Positions 9,829 through 22,700 are shown, numbered from the stretch's first letter. The stretch: 64,000 nucleotides of DNA from Chondrilla cf. caribensis (GCA_964020155.1 OZ026552.1:4656548-4720547), one strand, 5' to 3'. Translations and numbers: made by a program. Notes: generated by a model from the sequence alone, not told the origin.

Positions 9829-10380
9829 CTGAACATTGGAATACATCATATATGTATCATTATAATACGTACATATGTAGATACGTACATCATATATGAT
9901 ATATACGTACATACATACATATGTGTATTGTTGTGAGATGATGTACTGTAAAACAGTAGCACACCATTTTATGACATTGTATACACATATTTATATACAT
10001 ATTGTATGCATATACACACATACATATGTACGTATGTGTGTCCATAATAATGCTGGTACTAATAACAATAAGCAGTATATTGTACACACATACGTATGTA
10101 TATGTACACACATGCATGCACACATGTGCACGATAAGATGCATATGTATGTACGTACATGTGTACCAATGTGGTTCCAAAACAACATTCATCATCACACT
10201 ATATATGTACATCCATTGGTAGGAGAGGAGTGAGACAGTTAGCTCACAGTCCAGGGAATTCAAGGCTATTCATTGGAGAGGGTCCATGCCCTTTTCCACC
10301 CAAACAAACAGACCTCATGAGAACGTTGCACATAAGGGAAGGAATTCACTACTTGTGTGGCAGTAGCAGGAGGACCACAA
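9829..10380. other. Spacer rich in TACGTA/TATGTA motifs
   Basis: Upstream of the recognised exons of the - strand gene. Dense short palindromes of TAC, GTA and CAT. Contains a block (about 10030-10100, GTGTCCATAATAATGCTG) repeated near 20940, 26265 and 40240, and a block at 10200-10380 repeated at 40395-40580. More 5' exons of the - strand gene could lie here, but I could not define any. Confidence 0.4.
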
Positions 10381-10703
10381 TACTAATAGTATTCATAGAT
10401 ACAGTACCTACGCAAATCACTCCATAACATTGAGGAAGGGGGAGATTTGGTGTGGGAGATTAGGAAGAAGATAAATCTGGTACTTACTTCATTCAGACAT
10501 TATCTATGATCATATCTCATCTTACATAAGTGTACATATGTACTCGGTGCAAAGAGTGAAGCTCAGAGTGGTGTATAAAGGTGAACTGTAAGGTGGTTGA
10601 GAGAAGAGAGCTTTGGGATAGTTTGTAAGAGGAAAAATTGGGAGAAAATAATCTTAGGATGATTTCTGCTACAAACTAGTGACAGTAGCCATTCATGAAC
10701 GGT
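10381..10703 (+). pseudogene. Ghost of a type B array gene (promoter flank, intron 3, last bases of exon 4)
   Basis: 10381-10430 matches the DNA just upstream of the type B promoter at 40640-40680. 10460-10660 matches intron 3 of the type B gene at 61015-61215 (for example GAGAAGAGAGCTTTGGGATAG). 10662-10703 is the remnant of exon 4 from ATTTCTGCTACAAAC to the TGA, with the variable codons and TQ deleted. Exons 1-3 and most of exon 4 are gone, so no protein is possible. Confidence 0.75.
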
Positions 10704-10854
10704 GATTGGTTGCTGCTCTTCTGTTGCAGTTGTCTGTTTGCATGGGTACTGGCATATGTACATTGAAGAACAGCAGATGCTCTGAATGAGATTCATTGGC
10801 AATGAATAATTTTAAAAATAGTTACAACTGCTACATAACCGGAAGGTGAACGGC

Positions 10855-10862
10855 TATAAATA
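10855..10862 (+). promoter_or_regulatory. TATA box of copy 3
   Basis: TATAAATA 61 bp before the ATG, preceded by a CCGGAAG ETS-like core. Confidence 0.7.
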
Positions 10863-10915
10863 CAGGACATATCTTCAGCTGAACACCAACTGGTGTGTAG
10901 ATTCAAGAGGTCAAC

Positions 10916-12045
10916 ATGTCGAGCTTTCTGGTAGTGATCTTGATCATTGTTGAGATTGGGTCAGTGGAGAGCACTGTCTTGTCAGAAGAGACAACAACGG
11001 ACATATCTCACACTATCAACAAGGTGAGTGGGGGAGGTGGAGGAACACTGGTTGTGGGGTGATGGTGATGGTGATCACATTCATCTACTCTACAGAGATC
11101 AGCACCAACTACACCATGTGACAAATCTAGGGAAAGAAACGCCATCTACAGTCAGCAACAAACTGATACAGTGTGGATTTGTAAGAGTGGAAAGTGGACA
11201 CCTTTCAAGTAAGACGCCATATATATGTAAGAATATACATATGACACACACAACACAATGTACGGTACTCCATTCTACAGGCTAACACTATCACTGGGAG
11301 CTACTCAAGATGTTCCCGCATCATCCTGTAAGGAGATACGACAATCACTAACTGCTAACTGTCACCAACCTCCAACAGATGGGATGTACTGGATCACAAT
11401 ACAAGACCAATGTACCAACCAGACACAGACTATAAAGGTAACATGCTACAATACATCACAGAATGTACATTACAACTTACATCCTCTCTCTCTTGTACAC
11501 TACAAAAGGTTTGGTGTGACATGTCCACATGTGGAGGAGGATGGACACTAGTGTGGAAACACTCCTACATGGAGGTTACTCCACTCACATCAGACATGTA
11601 TTACTTCTCCGATCACTACAGACCCTGTACCGATATCAACAGTGGATGGTGCAATGTACCCCATAAATCTCACCTCAAGCCCACTGAAATGATGATAGTT
11701 GCCTACCACAACAAAAGAGTCGTGTATGCCTATCGAGGGAAATTCAACCGTAACATTGACTCGGACTGGACAGGAGGGATTCTACTGGATCACCACAAGT
11801 GTGTGGATCATTGCACCAGTAAATATAATGGCGTTCGTCCAGCACCTAGTGGTCACGAGGATAACAGATTACTTGGTATTGCCTTTGATAAATACTCTCC
11901 TGACAACTACTACTGGAATTGTGATACATTCCGCAACAGTTTTGACAATCCTGCAGAGTGTCGCTGGGATAACTGTCGCCTGCCAACTTCCATTTCTGCT
12001 ACAGCCTGGCGTACTCAAATGACAGTAGCCATTTATGTACGGTGA
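10916..12045 (+). CDS. Array copy 3 (type A)
   Basis: Exons 10916-11023, 11096-11208, 11281-11437 and 11509-12045; 304 aa. Starts MSSFLVV instead of MWSFLVV. Intron 2 is somewhat longer than usual. Variable residues: TSKYN, SGHEDNRL (two residues shorter than the common SxxxNRDNRL form), Y after FDK, W after YY, RNS, A/D/R with DNC in place of DDC-type spacing, and TAWR before TQ. No lesion seen. This is the first gene downstream of the type B ghost. Confidence 0.85.
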
Positions 12046-13132
12046 TTGGTTGCTGCAGGAATGGGCTGGCAAAGGAACACAATATTTGATACAACTTTGT
12101 CCACGTACATCAATTAATGCATGTACTTACTTGGAAATTTAAGTGAGGCAGTGGAATAATTACATAATACAGAAAATTAATTTTGGATTCACTGAATGCA
12201 TGGTCATGACGGTTGGGAGGATAGTCTGTACATTATTGGGTGTACATGTGCATGGCTAGTACATGGGAATACATGCATATAACACATATAATATACCCAT
12301 GTACACATTGTGGATGTGCACTTTGAACCTTCACAACCTGGCAAGGAGTTACTGCTCAAAATATGTCAAATTAGCAAGACTCCACTGTACTTGGTTATAG
12401 CATTGTCTCAACCTCTTATTGGATTAGGTAAATGTACATAATACCTACTCTGTACATAACACCTACTCTGTACATAACACCTATTCTGTACATAACACCT
12501 ACTCTGTACATAATGTCTACTCTCTATAACACTTGCTGATCTATCTAAATTCTATCCTACAAGAGGTACATTCACATGTACATACAGACTATGTACATAT
12601 GTACTATTAGTGAACCTCCTCAACAGTAAAGCATACATCAAACATATCAAGTGAAGATGTGGCTACTTTGAACTAGCCTCATTAGTGACCTTGCTCAGCA
12701 ACATCCTTTGAAATGAACCAATAATTACAGTGCTTTGGAGACCTCAGGTTTATGAACCTTGTAAACATGTCTACAACATTTCATGGATTTCAGAGCTGAT
12801 TGGAACACAATAGTGTCTTCTGGATTCTTTACAAATGCACAACATACTCAATGACCTGATCCTATCATTGTGCATACATTTGACTAATACCAACATAATA
12901 CAGGCTTACAGTACAGCATACATTAGGAAGGAGTTAATAGTACACAGCTTAATTCACCAGCATACATATGGATCTACTTACAATATGACAGAAACACTAC
13001 ATCAACACACTGTCAGTACGTACCATGGGTACATATGTACATTGAAAAACAGCAGATGCTCTAAATGAGATTCATTGGCAATGAATAATTTAAAAATAGC
13101 TACAACTGCTACATAACCGGAAGTTGAACGAC
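12046..13132. other. Spacer copy 3 to copy 4
   Basis: Common 3' flank, a short 18-bp minisatellite (12428-12530), then the conserved pre-promoter block (about 12600-13130). No gene seen. Confidence 0.7.
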
Positions 13133-13140
13133 TATAAATA
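13133..13140 (+). promoter_or_regulatory. TATA box of copy 4
   Basis: TATAAATA 61 bp before the ATG, with CCGGAAGT about 10 bp upstream of it. Confidence 0.7.
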
Positions 13141-13193
13141 CAGGACACCGCTCCAGCTGAACACCAGCTGGTGTGTAGATTCAAGAGGTCAAC

Positions 13194-14326
13194 ATGTGGA
13201 GCTTTCTTGTAGTGATCTTGATCATTATTGAGATTGGTTCAGTGGAGAGCACTGTCTTGTTGGAGGAGACAACAACTGACATATCTCACACTATCAACAA
13301 GGTGAGTGGGGGAGGTGGAGGAACACTGGTTGTGGGGTGATGGTGATGGTGATCACATTCATCTACTCTACAGAGATCAGCACCAACTACACCATGTGAC
13401 AAATCTAGGGAAAGAAATGCCATCTACAGTCAGCAACAAACTGATACAGTGTGGATTTGTAAGAGTGGAAAGTGGACACCTTTCAAGTAAGACATTACAT
13501 ATAGGAATATATGACACACACAACACAATGTACTGTACTCCATTCTACAGGCTAACACTCTCACTGGGAGCTACTCAAGATGTTCCTGCATCATCCTGTA
13601 AGGAGATACAACAATCACTATCTGCTAACTGCTACCAACCTCCAACAGATGGGATGTACTGGATCACAATACAAGACCAATGTACCAACCAGACACAGAC
13701 TATAAAGGTAACATGCTACAATACATCACAGAATGTACATTACAACTTACATCCTCTCTCTCTCTCGCACACTACAACAGGTTTGGTGTGACATGTCCAC
13801 ATGTGGAGGAGGATGGACACTAGTGTGGAAACACTCCTACATGGAGGTTACTCCACTCACATCAGACATGTACTACTTCTCCAATCACTACAGACCCTGT
13901 ACCGATATCAACAGCGGATGGTGCAATGTACCCCATAAATCTCACCTCAAGCCCACTGAAATGATGATAGTTGCCTACCACAACAAAAGAGTCGTGTATG
14001 CCTATCGAGGGAAATTTAACCGTAACATTGACTCGGACTGGACAGGAGGGATTCTACTGGATCACCACAAGTGTGTGGACCATTGTGCCAGAAGTGGAAA
14101 TAATGGAGTTCGCCCAGCACCTAGTGATAATGGTAATAGAGATAACAGACTTCTTGGGATTGCCTTTGATAAACGCTCTCCTGATAACTACTATGACAAT
14201 TGTGATACATTCTGGAACAATTTTGACAATCCCAGAGAGTGTCGCTGGGGTGACTGTAGCCTGCCAACTTCTATTTCTGCTAAAAGCACAGGTACTCAAA
14301 TGACAGTAGCCATTTATGTACGGTGA
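13194..14326 (+). CDS. Array copy 4 (type A)
   Basis: Exons 13194-13301, 13374-13486, 13551-13707 and 13781-14326; 307 aa. Two residues longer than the reference in the loop after HC (ARSGNN). Variable residues: SDNGNRDNRL, R after FDK, D after YY, WNN, R/G/S and KSTG. Intron 3 is 73 bp because the CT run is one unit longer than in copy 2. No lesion seen. Confidence 0.87.
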
Positions 14327-15458
14327 TTGGTTGCTGCAGGAATGGGCTGGCAAAGTAACACAATATCTGATACAACTATGTTTACGTACATCAATTAATG
14401 CATGTACTTACTTGGAAATTTAAGTGAGGCAGTGGAATAATTACATAATACACAAAATCAATTTTTGGATTCACTGAATGCATGGTCATGACGGTTGGGA
14501 GGATAGTCTGTACATTATTGGGTGTACATGTGCATGGCTAGTACATGGGAATACATGCATATAACACATATAATATACCCATGTACACATTGTGGATATG
14601 CACTTTGAACCTTCACAACCTGGCAAGGAGTTACTGCTCAAAATATGTCAAATTAGCAAGACTCCACTGTACTTGGTTATAGCCTTGTCTCAACCTCTCA
14701 TTGGATTATGTAAATGTACATAACACCTACTCTGTACATAACACTCTGTACATAACACCTATTCTGTACATAACACCTACTCTGTACATAACACTCTGTA
14801 CATAACACCTATTCTGTACATAACACCTACTCTTTACATAAAACCTAAGACTGGTTGTTCTTTAGATATTGCTAGTATCAAATTCCATTCTGCCAGAGGT
14901 ACATTCACATGCACTCACAGACTGTGTACATACTATTAGTGAACCTCCTCAACAGTAAAGCATACATCAAACATATCAAATGAAGATGTGGCTACTTTGA
15001 ACTAGCCTCATTAGTGACCTTGTTCAGCAACATCCTTTGAAATGAACCATTTGAAGGGCTTTGGAGACCTCACGTTCATGAACCTTGTAAACATGTCTAC
15101 AACATTTCATGGATTTCAGAGATGATTGAAATACAATAGTGTCTTCTGGATTCTTTACAAATGCACAACATACTCAATGACCTGATCCTATCATTGTGCA
15201 TACATTTGACTAATGCCAACATAATACAGGCTTACAGTACAGCATACATTAGGAGGAGTTAATAGTACACAGCTTAATTCACCAGCATATATATGGAGCT
15301 ACTTTCAATTTGACAGAAACACTACAACAACACACTGTCAGTACGTACCATGGGTACATATGTACATTGAAGAACAGCAGATGCTCTGAATGAGATTCAT
15401 TGTCAATGAATAATTTTAAAAATAGTTACAACTGCTACACAACCAAAAGTTGAACGGC
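14327..15458. other. Spacer copy 4 to copy 5
   Basis: Common 3' flank, 18-bp minisatellite with some units shortened (14718-14845), and pre-promoter block. No gene seen. Confidence 0.7.
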
Positions 15459-15466
15459 TATAAATA
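15459..15466 (+). promoter_or_regulatory. TATA box of copy 5
   Basis: TATAAATA 61 bp before the ATG. The ETS-like core is altered here (ACCAAAAGT). Confidence 0.65.
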
Positions 15467-15519
15467 CAGAACAATGCTTTAGTTGAACACGAACTGGTGT
15501 GTAGATTCAAGAGGTCAAC

Positions 15520-16649
15520 ATGTGGAGTTTTCTGGTAGTGATCTTGATCATTGTTGAGATTGGGTCAGTGGAGAGCACTGTCTCGTTGGAGGAGACAACA
15601 ACTGACATATCTCACACTATCAACAAGGTGAGTGGGGAGGTGGAGGAACAATGGTTGTGGGGTGATGGTGATGGTGACCACATTCATCTACTCTACAGAG
15701 ATCAGCACCAACTACACCATGTGACAAATCGAGGGAAGGAAACGCCATCTACAGTCAGCAACAAACTGATACAGTGTGGATTTGTAAGAGTGGAAAGTGG
15801 ACACCTTTCAAGCAAGACAATATATATAGGAATATACGACACACACAACACAATGTACTGTACTCCATTCCACAGGCTAACACTCTCACTGGGAGCTACT
15901 CAAGATGTTCCCGCATCATCCTGTAAGGAGATACGACAATCACTAACTGCTAACTGCTACCAACCTCCAACAGATGGGATGTACTGGATCACAATACAAG
16001 ACCAATGTACCAACCAGACACAGACTATAAAGGTAACATGCTACAATACATCACGGAATGTACATTACAACTTACATCCTCTCTCTCTCGTACACTACAA
16101 CAGGTTTGGTGTGACATGTCCACATGTGGAGGAGGATGGACACTAGTGTGGAAACACTCCTACATGGAGGTTACTCCACTCACATCAGACATGTACTACT
16201 TCTCCAATCACTACAGACCCTGTACCGATATCAGCAGTGGATGGTGCAATGTACCCCAGAAATCTCGCCTCAAGCCCACTGAAATGATGATAGTTGCCTA
16301 CCACAACAAAAAAGTCGTGTATGCCTATCGAGGGAAATTTAACCGTAACATTGACTCGGACTGGACAGGAGGGATTCTACTGGATCACCACAAGTGTGTG
16401 GATCATTGTACAAGAAGTGAAAGTAATGGAATACGTCCAGCACCCAGTGTTACTGATAATAGAGATAACAGACTTCTTGGGATTGCCTTTGATAAAGTCT
16501 CTCCTGACCAATACTATGGTAATTGTGATACATTCCGCAATAGTTTTGACACACCTGTGGAGTGTCGTTGGGCTGACTGTATCCTGCCAACTTACATTTC
16601 TGCTACAAACAGAAATACTCAAATGACAGTAGCCATTTATGTACGGTGA
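15520..16649 (+). CDS. Array copy 5 (type A), with a GC splice donor
   Basis: Exons 15520-15627, 15699-15811, 15876-16032 and 16104-16649; 307 aa. The donor of intron 2 is GC (15812-15813, CAA then GCAAGA) instead of GT; GC-AG introns are a known minor functional class. Intron 1 is 71 bp and has no in-frame stop, so exon 1 reads on through it into the wrong frame of exon 2 if unspliced. Variable residues: TRSESN with NGIRP, SVTDNRDNRL, V, DQYYG, RNS, V/A/I with FDTP, and TNRN preceded by PTYISA. Confidence 0.82.
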
Positions 16650-17762
16650 TTGGTTGATGCAGGAATGGGATGGCAAAGTAACACAATATCTGATACAACT
16701 ATGTTTATGTACATCAATTAATGCATGTACTTACTTGGAAATTTAAGTGAGGCAGTGGAATAATTACATAATACAGAAAATCAATTTTTGGATTCACTGA
16801 ATGCATGGTCATGACGGTTGGGAGGATAGTCCGTACATTATTGGGTGTACATGTGCATGGCTAGTACATGGGAATACATGCATATAACACATATAATATA
16901 CCCATGTACACATTGTGGATATACACTTTGAACCTTCACAACCTGGTAAGGAGTTACTGCTCAAAATATGTCAAATTAGCAAGACTCCACTGTACTTGGT
17001 TATAGCCTTGTCTCAACCTCTCATTGAATTATGTAAATGTACATAACACCTACTCTGTACATAACACCTACTCTGTACATAACATCTACGTACTATGTGC
17101 ATAACATCTAATCTGTACATAACACCTACTCTGTACATAAAACGTACGTATTGGTTGTTCTTAAGATATTGCTAGTATCAAATTTCATCCTTCCAGGGGA
17201 CATTCACATGCACTCACAGATGATGTACATATGTACTATTAGTGAACCTCCTCAACAGTAAAGCATACATCAAACATATCAAGTGAAGATGTGGCTACTT
17301 TGAACCAGCCTCATTAGTGACCTTGCTCAGCAACATCCTTTGAAATGAACCATTTGGAGAGCTTTAGGGATATCAGGTTCATAATCCTTGGAAACATGTT
17401 TACAACATTTCATGGACTTCAGAGATGATTGAAATACAATAGTGTCTTCTGGATTCTTTACAAATGCACAACATACTCAATGACCTGATCCTATCATTGT
17501 GCATACATTTGACTAATGCCAACATAATACAGGCTTACAGTACAGCATACATTAGGAAGGAGTTAACAGTACACAGCTCAATTCACCAGCATACATATGG
17601 AACTACTTACAGTTTGACAGAAACACTACAACAACACACTGTCAGTACGTACCGTGGGTACATATGTATATTGAAGAACAGCAGATACTCTAAATGAGAT
17701 TTATTGGCAATGAATAATTTTAAAAATAGTTACAACTGCTACATAACCAGAAGTTGAATGGC
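16650..17762. other. Spacer copy 5 to copy 6
   Basis: Common 3' flank, degenerate 18-bp minisatellite (17036-17140), pre-promoter block. No gene seen. Confidence 0.7.
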
Positions 17763-17770
17763 TATAAATA
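17763..17770 (+). promoter_or_regulatory. TATA box of copy 6
   Basis: TATAAATA 61 bp before the ATG; the upstream core reads ACCAGAAGT. Confidence 0.65.
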
Positions 17771-17823
17771 CAGGACATATCTCCAGCTGAACACCAGTTG
17801 GTGTGTAGATTCAAGAGGTCAAC

Positions 17824-19540
17824 ATGTGGAGCTTTCTGGTAGTGATCTTGATCATTGGTGAGATTGGGTCAGTGGAAAATGCTGTCTTGTTGGAGGAGAC
17901 AACAACTGACATATCTCACACTATCAACAAGGTGAGTGGGGGAGGTGGAGGAACACTGGTTGTGGGGTGATGGTGATGGTGACCACATTCATCTACTCTA
18001 CAGAGATCAGCACCAACTACACCATGTGACAAATCTAGGGAAGGAAACGCCATCTACAGTCAGCAACAAACTGATACAGTGTGGATTTGTAAGAGTGGAA
18101 AGTGGACACCTTTCAAGTAAGACACCATATATAGGAATTTGTAACCCAGTGTGAGGTGAGATCAAAGACGCCGCTTTGTGTCTATATCCTGTAGACACAC
18201 AGCTGAGGTCTATCAGGCCCCTGTTCACAGGCTTTATTTGATACTTCCTAAACAGAGGCATTGATTTATTAGTACTTAATTAATTTTACGGCAACACAAT
18301 TAAGCGTTAAAAACTATAACTCCAAGAAGTACAGTTGCCAGAAAATGAATCCCAGTTTTCTTTCATAAAAATTGTCAAAAAGTCATCTTTGTCGTTTTTA
18401 ATCACCCATTTGTTATTTTTTGCGTTCTTGGGGACAGACGGCTATTTCAAAGCAGTAAAGTTCTCTTCAAAGGGGCATGTTAGAAAATCAGCCCTTTTTC
18501 TACATCGATTCTTCTATATACAAACTGAAGAACAAGCACCTTTTCCTGTTACTATGATTTCACTTAATTGCCGTTTGGCAGTAAGTAGCTGCGGAGGCCC
18601 ATGGTCATTTTCTTCTGAAATTTTGTCGGGTCAATCAGATTCGTTTAAGTTACACAAGTGAGCCATTGGTCTACTCCGATCATGTCGCATAATACCAACA
18701 TGTGAACAAATCTTGCACCTATTCTTACAGTTGCTGGGGCACAACTATTATATGACACACACAACACAATGTACTGTACTCCATTCTACAGCTTAACACC
18801 CAAACTGGGAAATACCAGAGATTTCCCTGCATCATCCTGTAAGGAGATAATACGTGCTAGCTGCTACCAACCTGATGGGATGTACTGGATCACAATACAA
18901 GACCAATGTACCAACCAGACACAGACTATAAAGGTAACATGCTACAATATATCACAGAATGTACATTACAACTTACATCCTCTCTCTCTCTCGTACACTA
19001 CAAAAGGTTTGGTGTGACATGTCCACATGTGGAGGAGGATGGACACTAGTGTGGAAACACTCCTACTTGGAGGTTACTCCACTCACATCAGACATGTACT
19101 ACTTCTCCAATCACTATAGACCCTGTACCAATATCAACAGTGGATGGTGCAATGTACCCCAGAAATCTCGCCTCAAGCCCACTGAAATGATGATGGTTGC
19201 CTACCACAACAAAAGAGTCGTGTATGCCTATCGTGGGAAATATAATCGTAACATTGACTCGGACTGGACAGGAGGGATTCTACTGGATCACCACAAGTGT
19301 GTGGACCATTGTACCAGACAAAATGGAGTTCGTCCAGCACCTACTGCTGCACTGGATAACAGATTTCTTGGGATTGCCTTTGATAAAGTGTCTCCTGACA
19401 ACTATTATGACAATTGTGATACATTCTGGAACAATTTTGATAATCCTGGAGAGTGTCGCTGGCGTGACTGTCGCCTGCCAACTTCCATTTCTGCTAAAAG
19501 CTCAGATACTCAAATGACAGTAGCCATTTATGTACGGTGA
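17824..19540 (+). CDS. Array copy 6 (type A), with an insertion in intron 2
   Basis: Exons 17824-17931, 18004-18116, 18792-18933 and 19007-19540; 298 aa. Intron 2 is 675 bp instead of about 64 because of an insertion at about 18139-18744. Exon 3 is 15 bp shorter, and unlike the other type A copies: LTPKLGNTRDF, and CKEIIRASCYQPDGMYW without the usual SLTAN and PPT. The acceptor is CTACAG followed by CTTAAC, giving Asn where others have Lys. Variable residues: TRQN, TAALDNRF, V, D, WNN, G/R/R, KSSD. The TAALDNRFLGIAFDKVSPDNYY segment also occurs in the type B gene at 41910-42443. Confidence 0.8.
18139..18744. mobile_element. Insertion in intron 2 of copy 6, probable small TIR element
   Basis: About 606 bp absent from all other type A introns. 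Ends are imperfect inverted repeats, TTGTAACCCAG on the left and CTGGGGCACAA on the right. A clear target duplication is not seen; some extra bases (CTATTA) follow the right end. Holds a 108-codon open frame (18335-18661) with no recognisable motif. Class not assigned. Confidence 0.55.
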
Positions 19541-20626
19541 TTGGTTGCTGAAGGAATGGGCTGGCAAAGTAACACAATATCTGATACAACTATGTTTACG
19601 TACATCAATTAATGCATGTACTTACTTGGAAATTTAAGTGAGGCAGTGGAATAATTACATAATACAGAAAATCAATTTTTGGATTCACTGAATGCATGGT
19701 CATGACAGTTGGGAGGATAGTCCGTACATTATTGGGTGTACATGTGCATGGCTGGTATATGGGAATACATGCATATAACACATATAATATACCCATGTAC
19801 ACATTGTGGATATGCACTTTGAACCTTCACAACCACCATACTACTGAATGTATTGAATGTACATATTACATATTATACATATATATGTATATGCAGTTCC
19901 TACTATATTGTTATAAAAGGTTCAGTGGGTAAAAGATTATGGTGGTGGATTCACAACAATTCACTAGCTGTAGTACATACACATTCAGGACAATATTATG
20001 CAGTTGAGAGTGTGCTTGTGGAATATGCACGGTATGGTATGTATGACCAAGTGAATGGTATATATGATGGACTTGCTGTTCCTGCCACAGGAAGTTACAG
20101 CAAACTGGGAATTAACTTCCTGTTCTTCATGTGACAGGAAGTGATATCAAATGAACAATGAATTTCCTTCTTCAGAATATTGGAAATCAACTATATATAC
20201 AATGCATACTTTGTATTACGGAACCCTGTTCTCTTATTACATATTGTAATGCAACTAACCATTAGAAGAGGAAATAACATTCAATCCATGCAAGATGGAA
20301 GAGGTGTGTGTTGCATGGGTACTGATTAACATAATTGAACAAATTGAAAAAAGGAAATGAATCCACCTGGTCATGAGGGTTTGAGGATTTCACCTGATGT
20401 GTCTGGGTTTCTCCTGGCCACCAGATCTCCTGAGAGGATTCGTTCGTGGATGTCTGTTTCTGGGAGATGGTTGACAAATGACAATCACAAGTGATAACAC
20501 AGCACATACAGGTAATTGGACGTCTTCATTCCATATGTGTACACATATGTCCATGCAGTACAGTACATATGTATGGATATGGAGTCTAACCTGCCTAGCA
20601 AGTACTGTGAAGGACACAACAAATCT
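19541..20626. other. 3' flank of copy 6 and duplicated spacer block
   Basis: Same block as 7180-8075 but with a deletion near the start. Ends at the relic last exon of the - strand gene. Confidence 0.6.
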
Positions 20627-20658
20627 CTACTTCTTATCAGAGGTATTAGCTATCAACA
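20627..20658 (-). pseudogene. Orphan last exon of the - strand gene
   Basis: Matches 8076-8107 exactly in position, acceptor (CCACCAG) and stop: codes VLIANTSDKK then TAG. The four upstream exons found at 8.7-9.8 kb are absent here, so the copy cannot make the protein. Confidence 0.65.
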
Positions 20659-21319
20659 CTGGTGGACAGCAGTGCATGTGATATATGCAGGGGCTGACTG
20701 GAGCTTTGTTAGCCATGAATATGTATGTACTGTATGTACTAACAAGGGTACCTGAATATGTATGTACTGTATGTACTAACAAGGGTACCTGAATATGTAT
20801 GTACTGTATGTACTAATAAGGGTACGTACCTGAATACGTATGTACTGTATGTACTAACAAGGGTACCTGAATATGTATAATATTTATATACATATGTATG
20901 TATATTCACGCATACATAATATATTATGTACATAATGTATGTGTGTCCATAATAATGCTGATACTAATAACAATAAACAGTATATTGTACACACATACGT
21001 CTATGTACATGCATGTATACACACATGTGCATGATAATAATTTCATAAGAGCATATCATTTCATTCATCAAGTATTACACACTCAGTCGGGCAAATGGAA
21101 ACAAACTAATAATAATATGTCTGAGCTGGTTGTCTCCAAAATCCAATTCATATCACAATAGTATTCATTGACAAGGTAAACTCAATTCTCAGTAAACAGA
21201 GACATAATAAAACAGGGGTGTGGGGTGTGGGGAGTCAGTAAGAAATACATATCTGAATTGGAGGATGTGGGAGAGTGCTTCTGTTCTAAATCAGTTTAAA
21301 ACAGTTTCTAACCACCTCA
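20659..21319. other. Minisatellite and spacer upstream of the TIR element
   Basis: Short array of the ~37-bp unit (20717-20880), an AT-rich joint, and the GTGTCCATAATAATGCTG block (about 20943). From there the sequence matches 26205-26650 closely. No gene seen. Confidence 0.65.
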
Positions 21320-21847
21320 CAGGGCCGTAGCCATCGAATGTGAAGTGGTCCGGTTTACGGTAATATGTAGACATGGTGAGGCACAATGTAGAGGGGTCTG
21401 GGGGCATGCCCCCATGAAAATTTAGGATTTTAGGCCTTTAGAGGTAGTCCTTGATGGCAATTTATTTGATAATAATTTATTATAATAGAAATAGGAATCC
21501 TATTATATATATTTATCACATATATAAAATATATAGATTCCTATGCATAACCGCAACAGTGAATTTATATTTTAATTTATACAACGCGAAAAAGATGGCC
21601 GATTTCAAAACGCCGGGATTAGGAATTGGGGTAGAATTCGAGTGCAACGATATCTATGAAGGTAATAACTTCAGCGAAGGTCCTAATGATCCTAAAAGAG
21701 ACGCCAAAGTGATTCGAGTGCAATTCGATATTGTTTTCTCCCTTAGTAACAAGGGAAAAGTTTCTTTTAGAAATGTTTATTTTTGGTACTGCCCTGAAAA
21801 GTGGTCCGGTTGAAACCTTACCAACCGGACCGATGGCTACGGCCCTG
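21320..21847. mobile_element. 528-bp non-autonomous DNA transposon (CAGGG ends)
   Basis: Perfect 17-bp terminal inverted repeats, CAGGGCCGTAGCCATCG on the left. Flanked by a 5-bp target duplication, CCTCA (21315-21319 and 21848-21852). The paralogous site near 26641 has a single CCTCA and no insert, proving insertion after the duplication. The CAGGG end with a 5-bp duplication recalls the hAT5 group, but this is tentative. Carries a short open frame starting MADFKTPGLG at 21595, related to sequence at 60120-60240. Confidence 0.88.
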
Positions 21848-21852
21848 CCTCA

Positions 21853-22700
21853 ATAGGCAGTTTACCTCAACTGATTATCTAATTGCTCAGCCTGTTAGCA
21901 CACTGCTCTCTCCCTTACATTGGATACATTAAGCACATCAGGTTGTAGTGAGGTTTACAGGTCATGTACGAAGATGGGGAGGGTTTCAGAATTTAGTTGC
22001 CAGCTGAAGCTAGGTCTGGACTAAATATCATCTTGACACACCCACTCTGGCGTGAGCTACATCAAAAGGTGCTTAATATTTTACTCCCTATTCTCTCCCA
22101 TAATGTGGTTTTGACCAAGCAATTCAGAAAGTTTAATGCTTTAGTGTAAGTAGGGTTCATGTAAACACCCAACTCAGGGGTTTATGGAAAGGTCTAAAGT
22201 TCAAGAAAGAGGAACTTCCCTTACACCCAGTAAGAGAGAGGGGTTAGTTCTAGTTGAAACTTGTAATGATATTCATTGGAGGGGTCACTTACACTCATTA
22301 GGCAGCTTACATGAATTGATTATCTAACTGCTCAGCCTGTTAGCACACTGCTCTCTCCCTTACATAGGATACATTAAGCACATCAGGTTGTAGTGAGGTT
22401 TACAGGTCATGTACGAAGATGGGGGGGGTTTCAGAATTTAGTTGCCAGCTGAAGCTAGGTCTGGACTAAATATCATCTTGACACACCCACTCTGGCGTGA
22501 GCTACATCAAAAGGTGCTTAATATTTTCTCCCCATAATGTGGTTTTGACAGAGCAATTGTAAACAGCCAACTCAGGGGTTTATGGAAAGGTCTAAAGTTC
22601 AAGAAAGAGGAACTTCCCTTACACCCAGTAAGAGAGAGGGGTTAGTTCCAGTTGAAACTTGTAATGATATTCATTGGAGGGGTCACCTACAGACCAATCA
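21853..22700. repeat. Two tandem ~400-440-bp repeat units
   Basis: Units at about 21855-22290 and 22297-22690, each with GCCTGTTAGCACACTGCTCT and AAAGGTGCTTAATATTTT. A similar pair occurs at 26640-27485. Read in reverse complement, part of the unit matches the ~186-bp satellite at 32.1, 35.0 and 45.7 kb. Confidence 0.85.
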
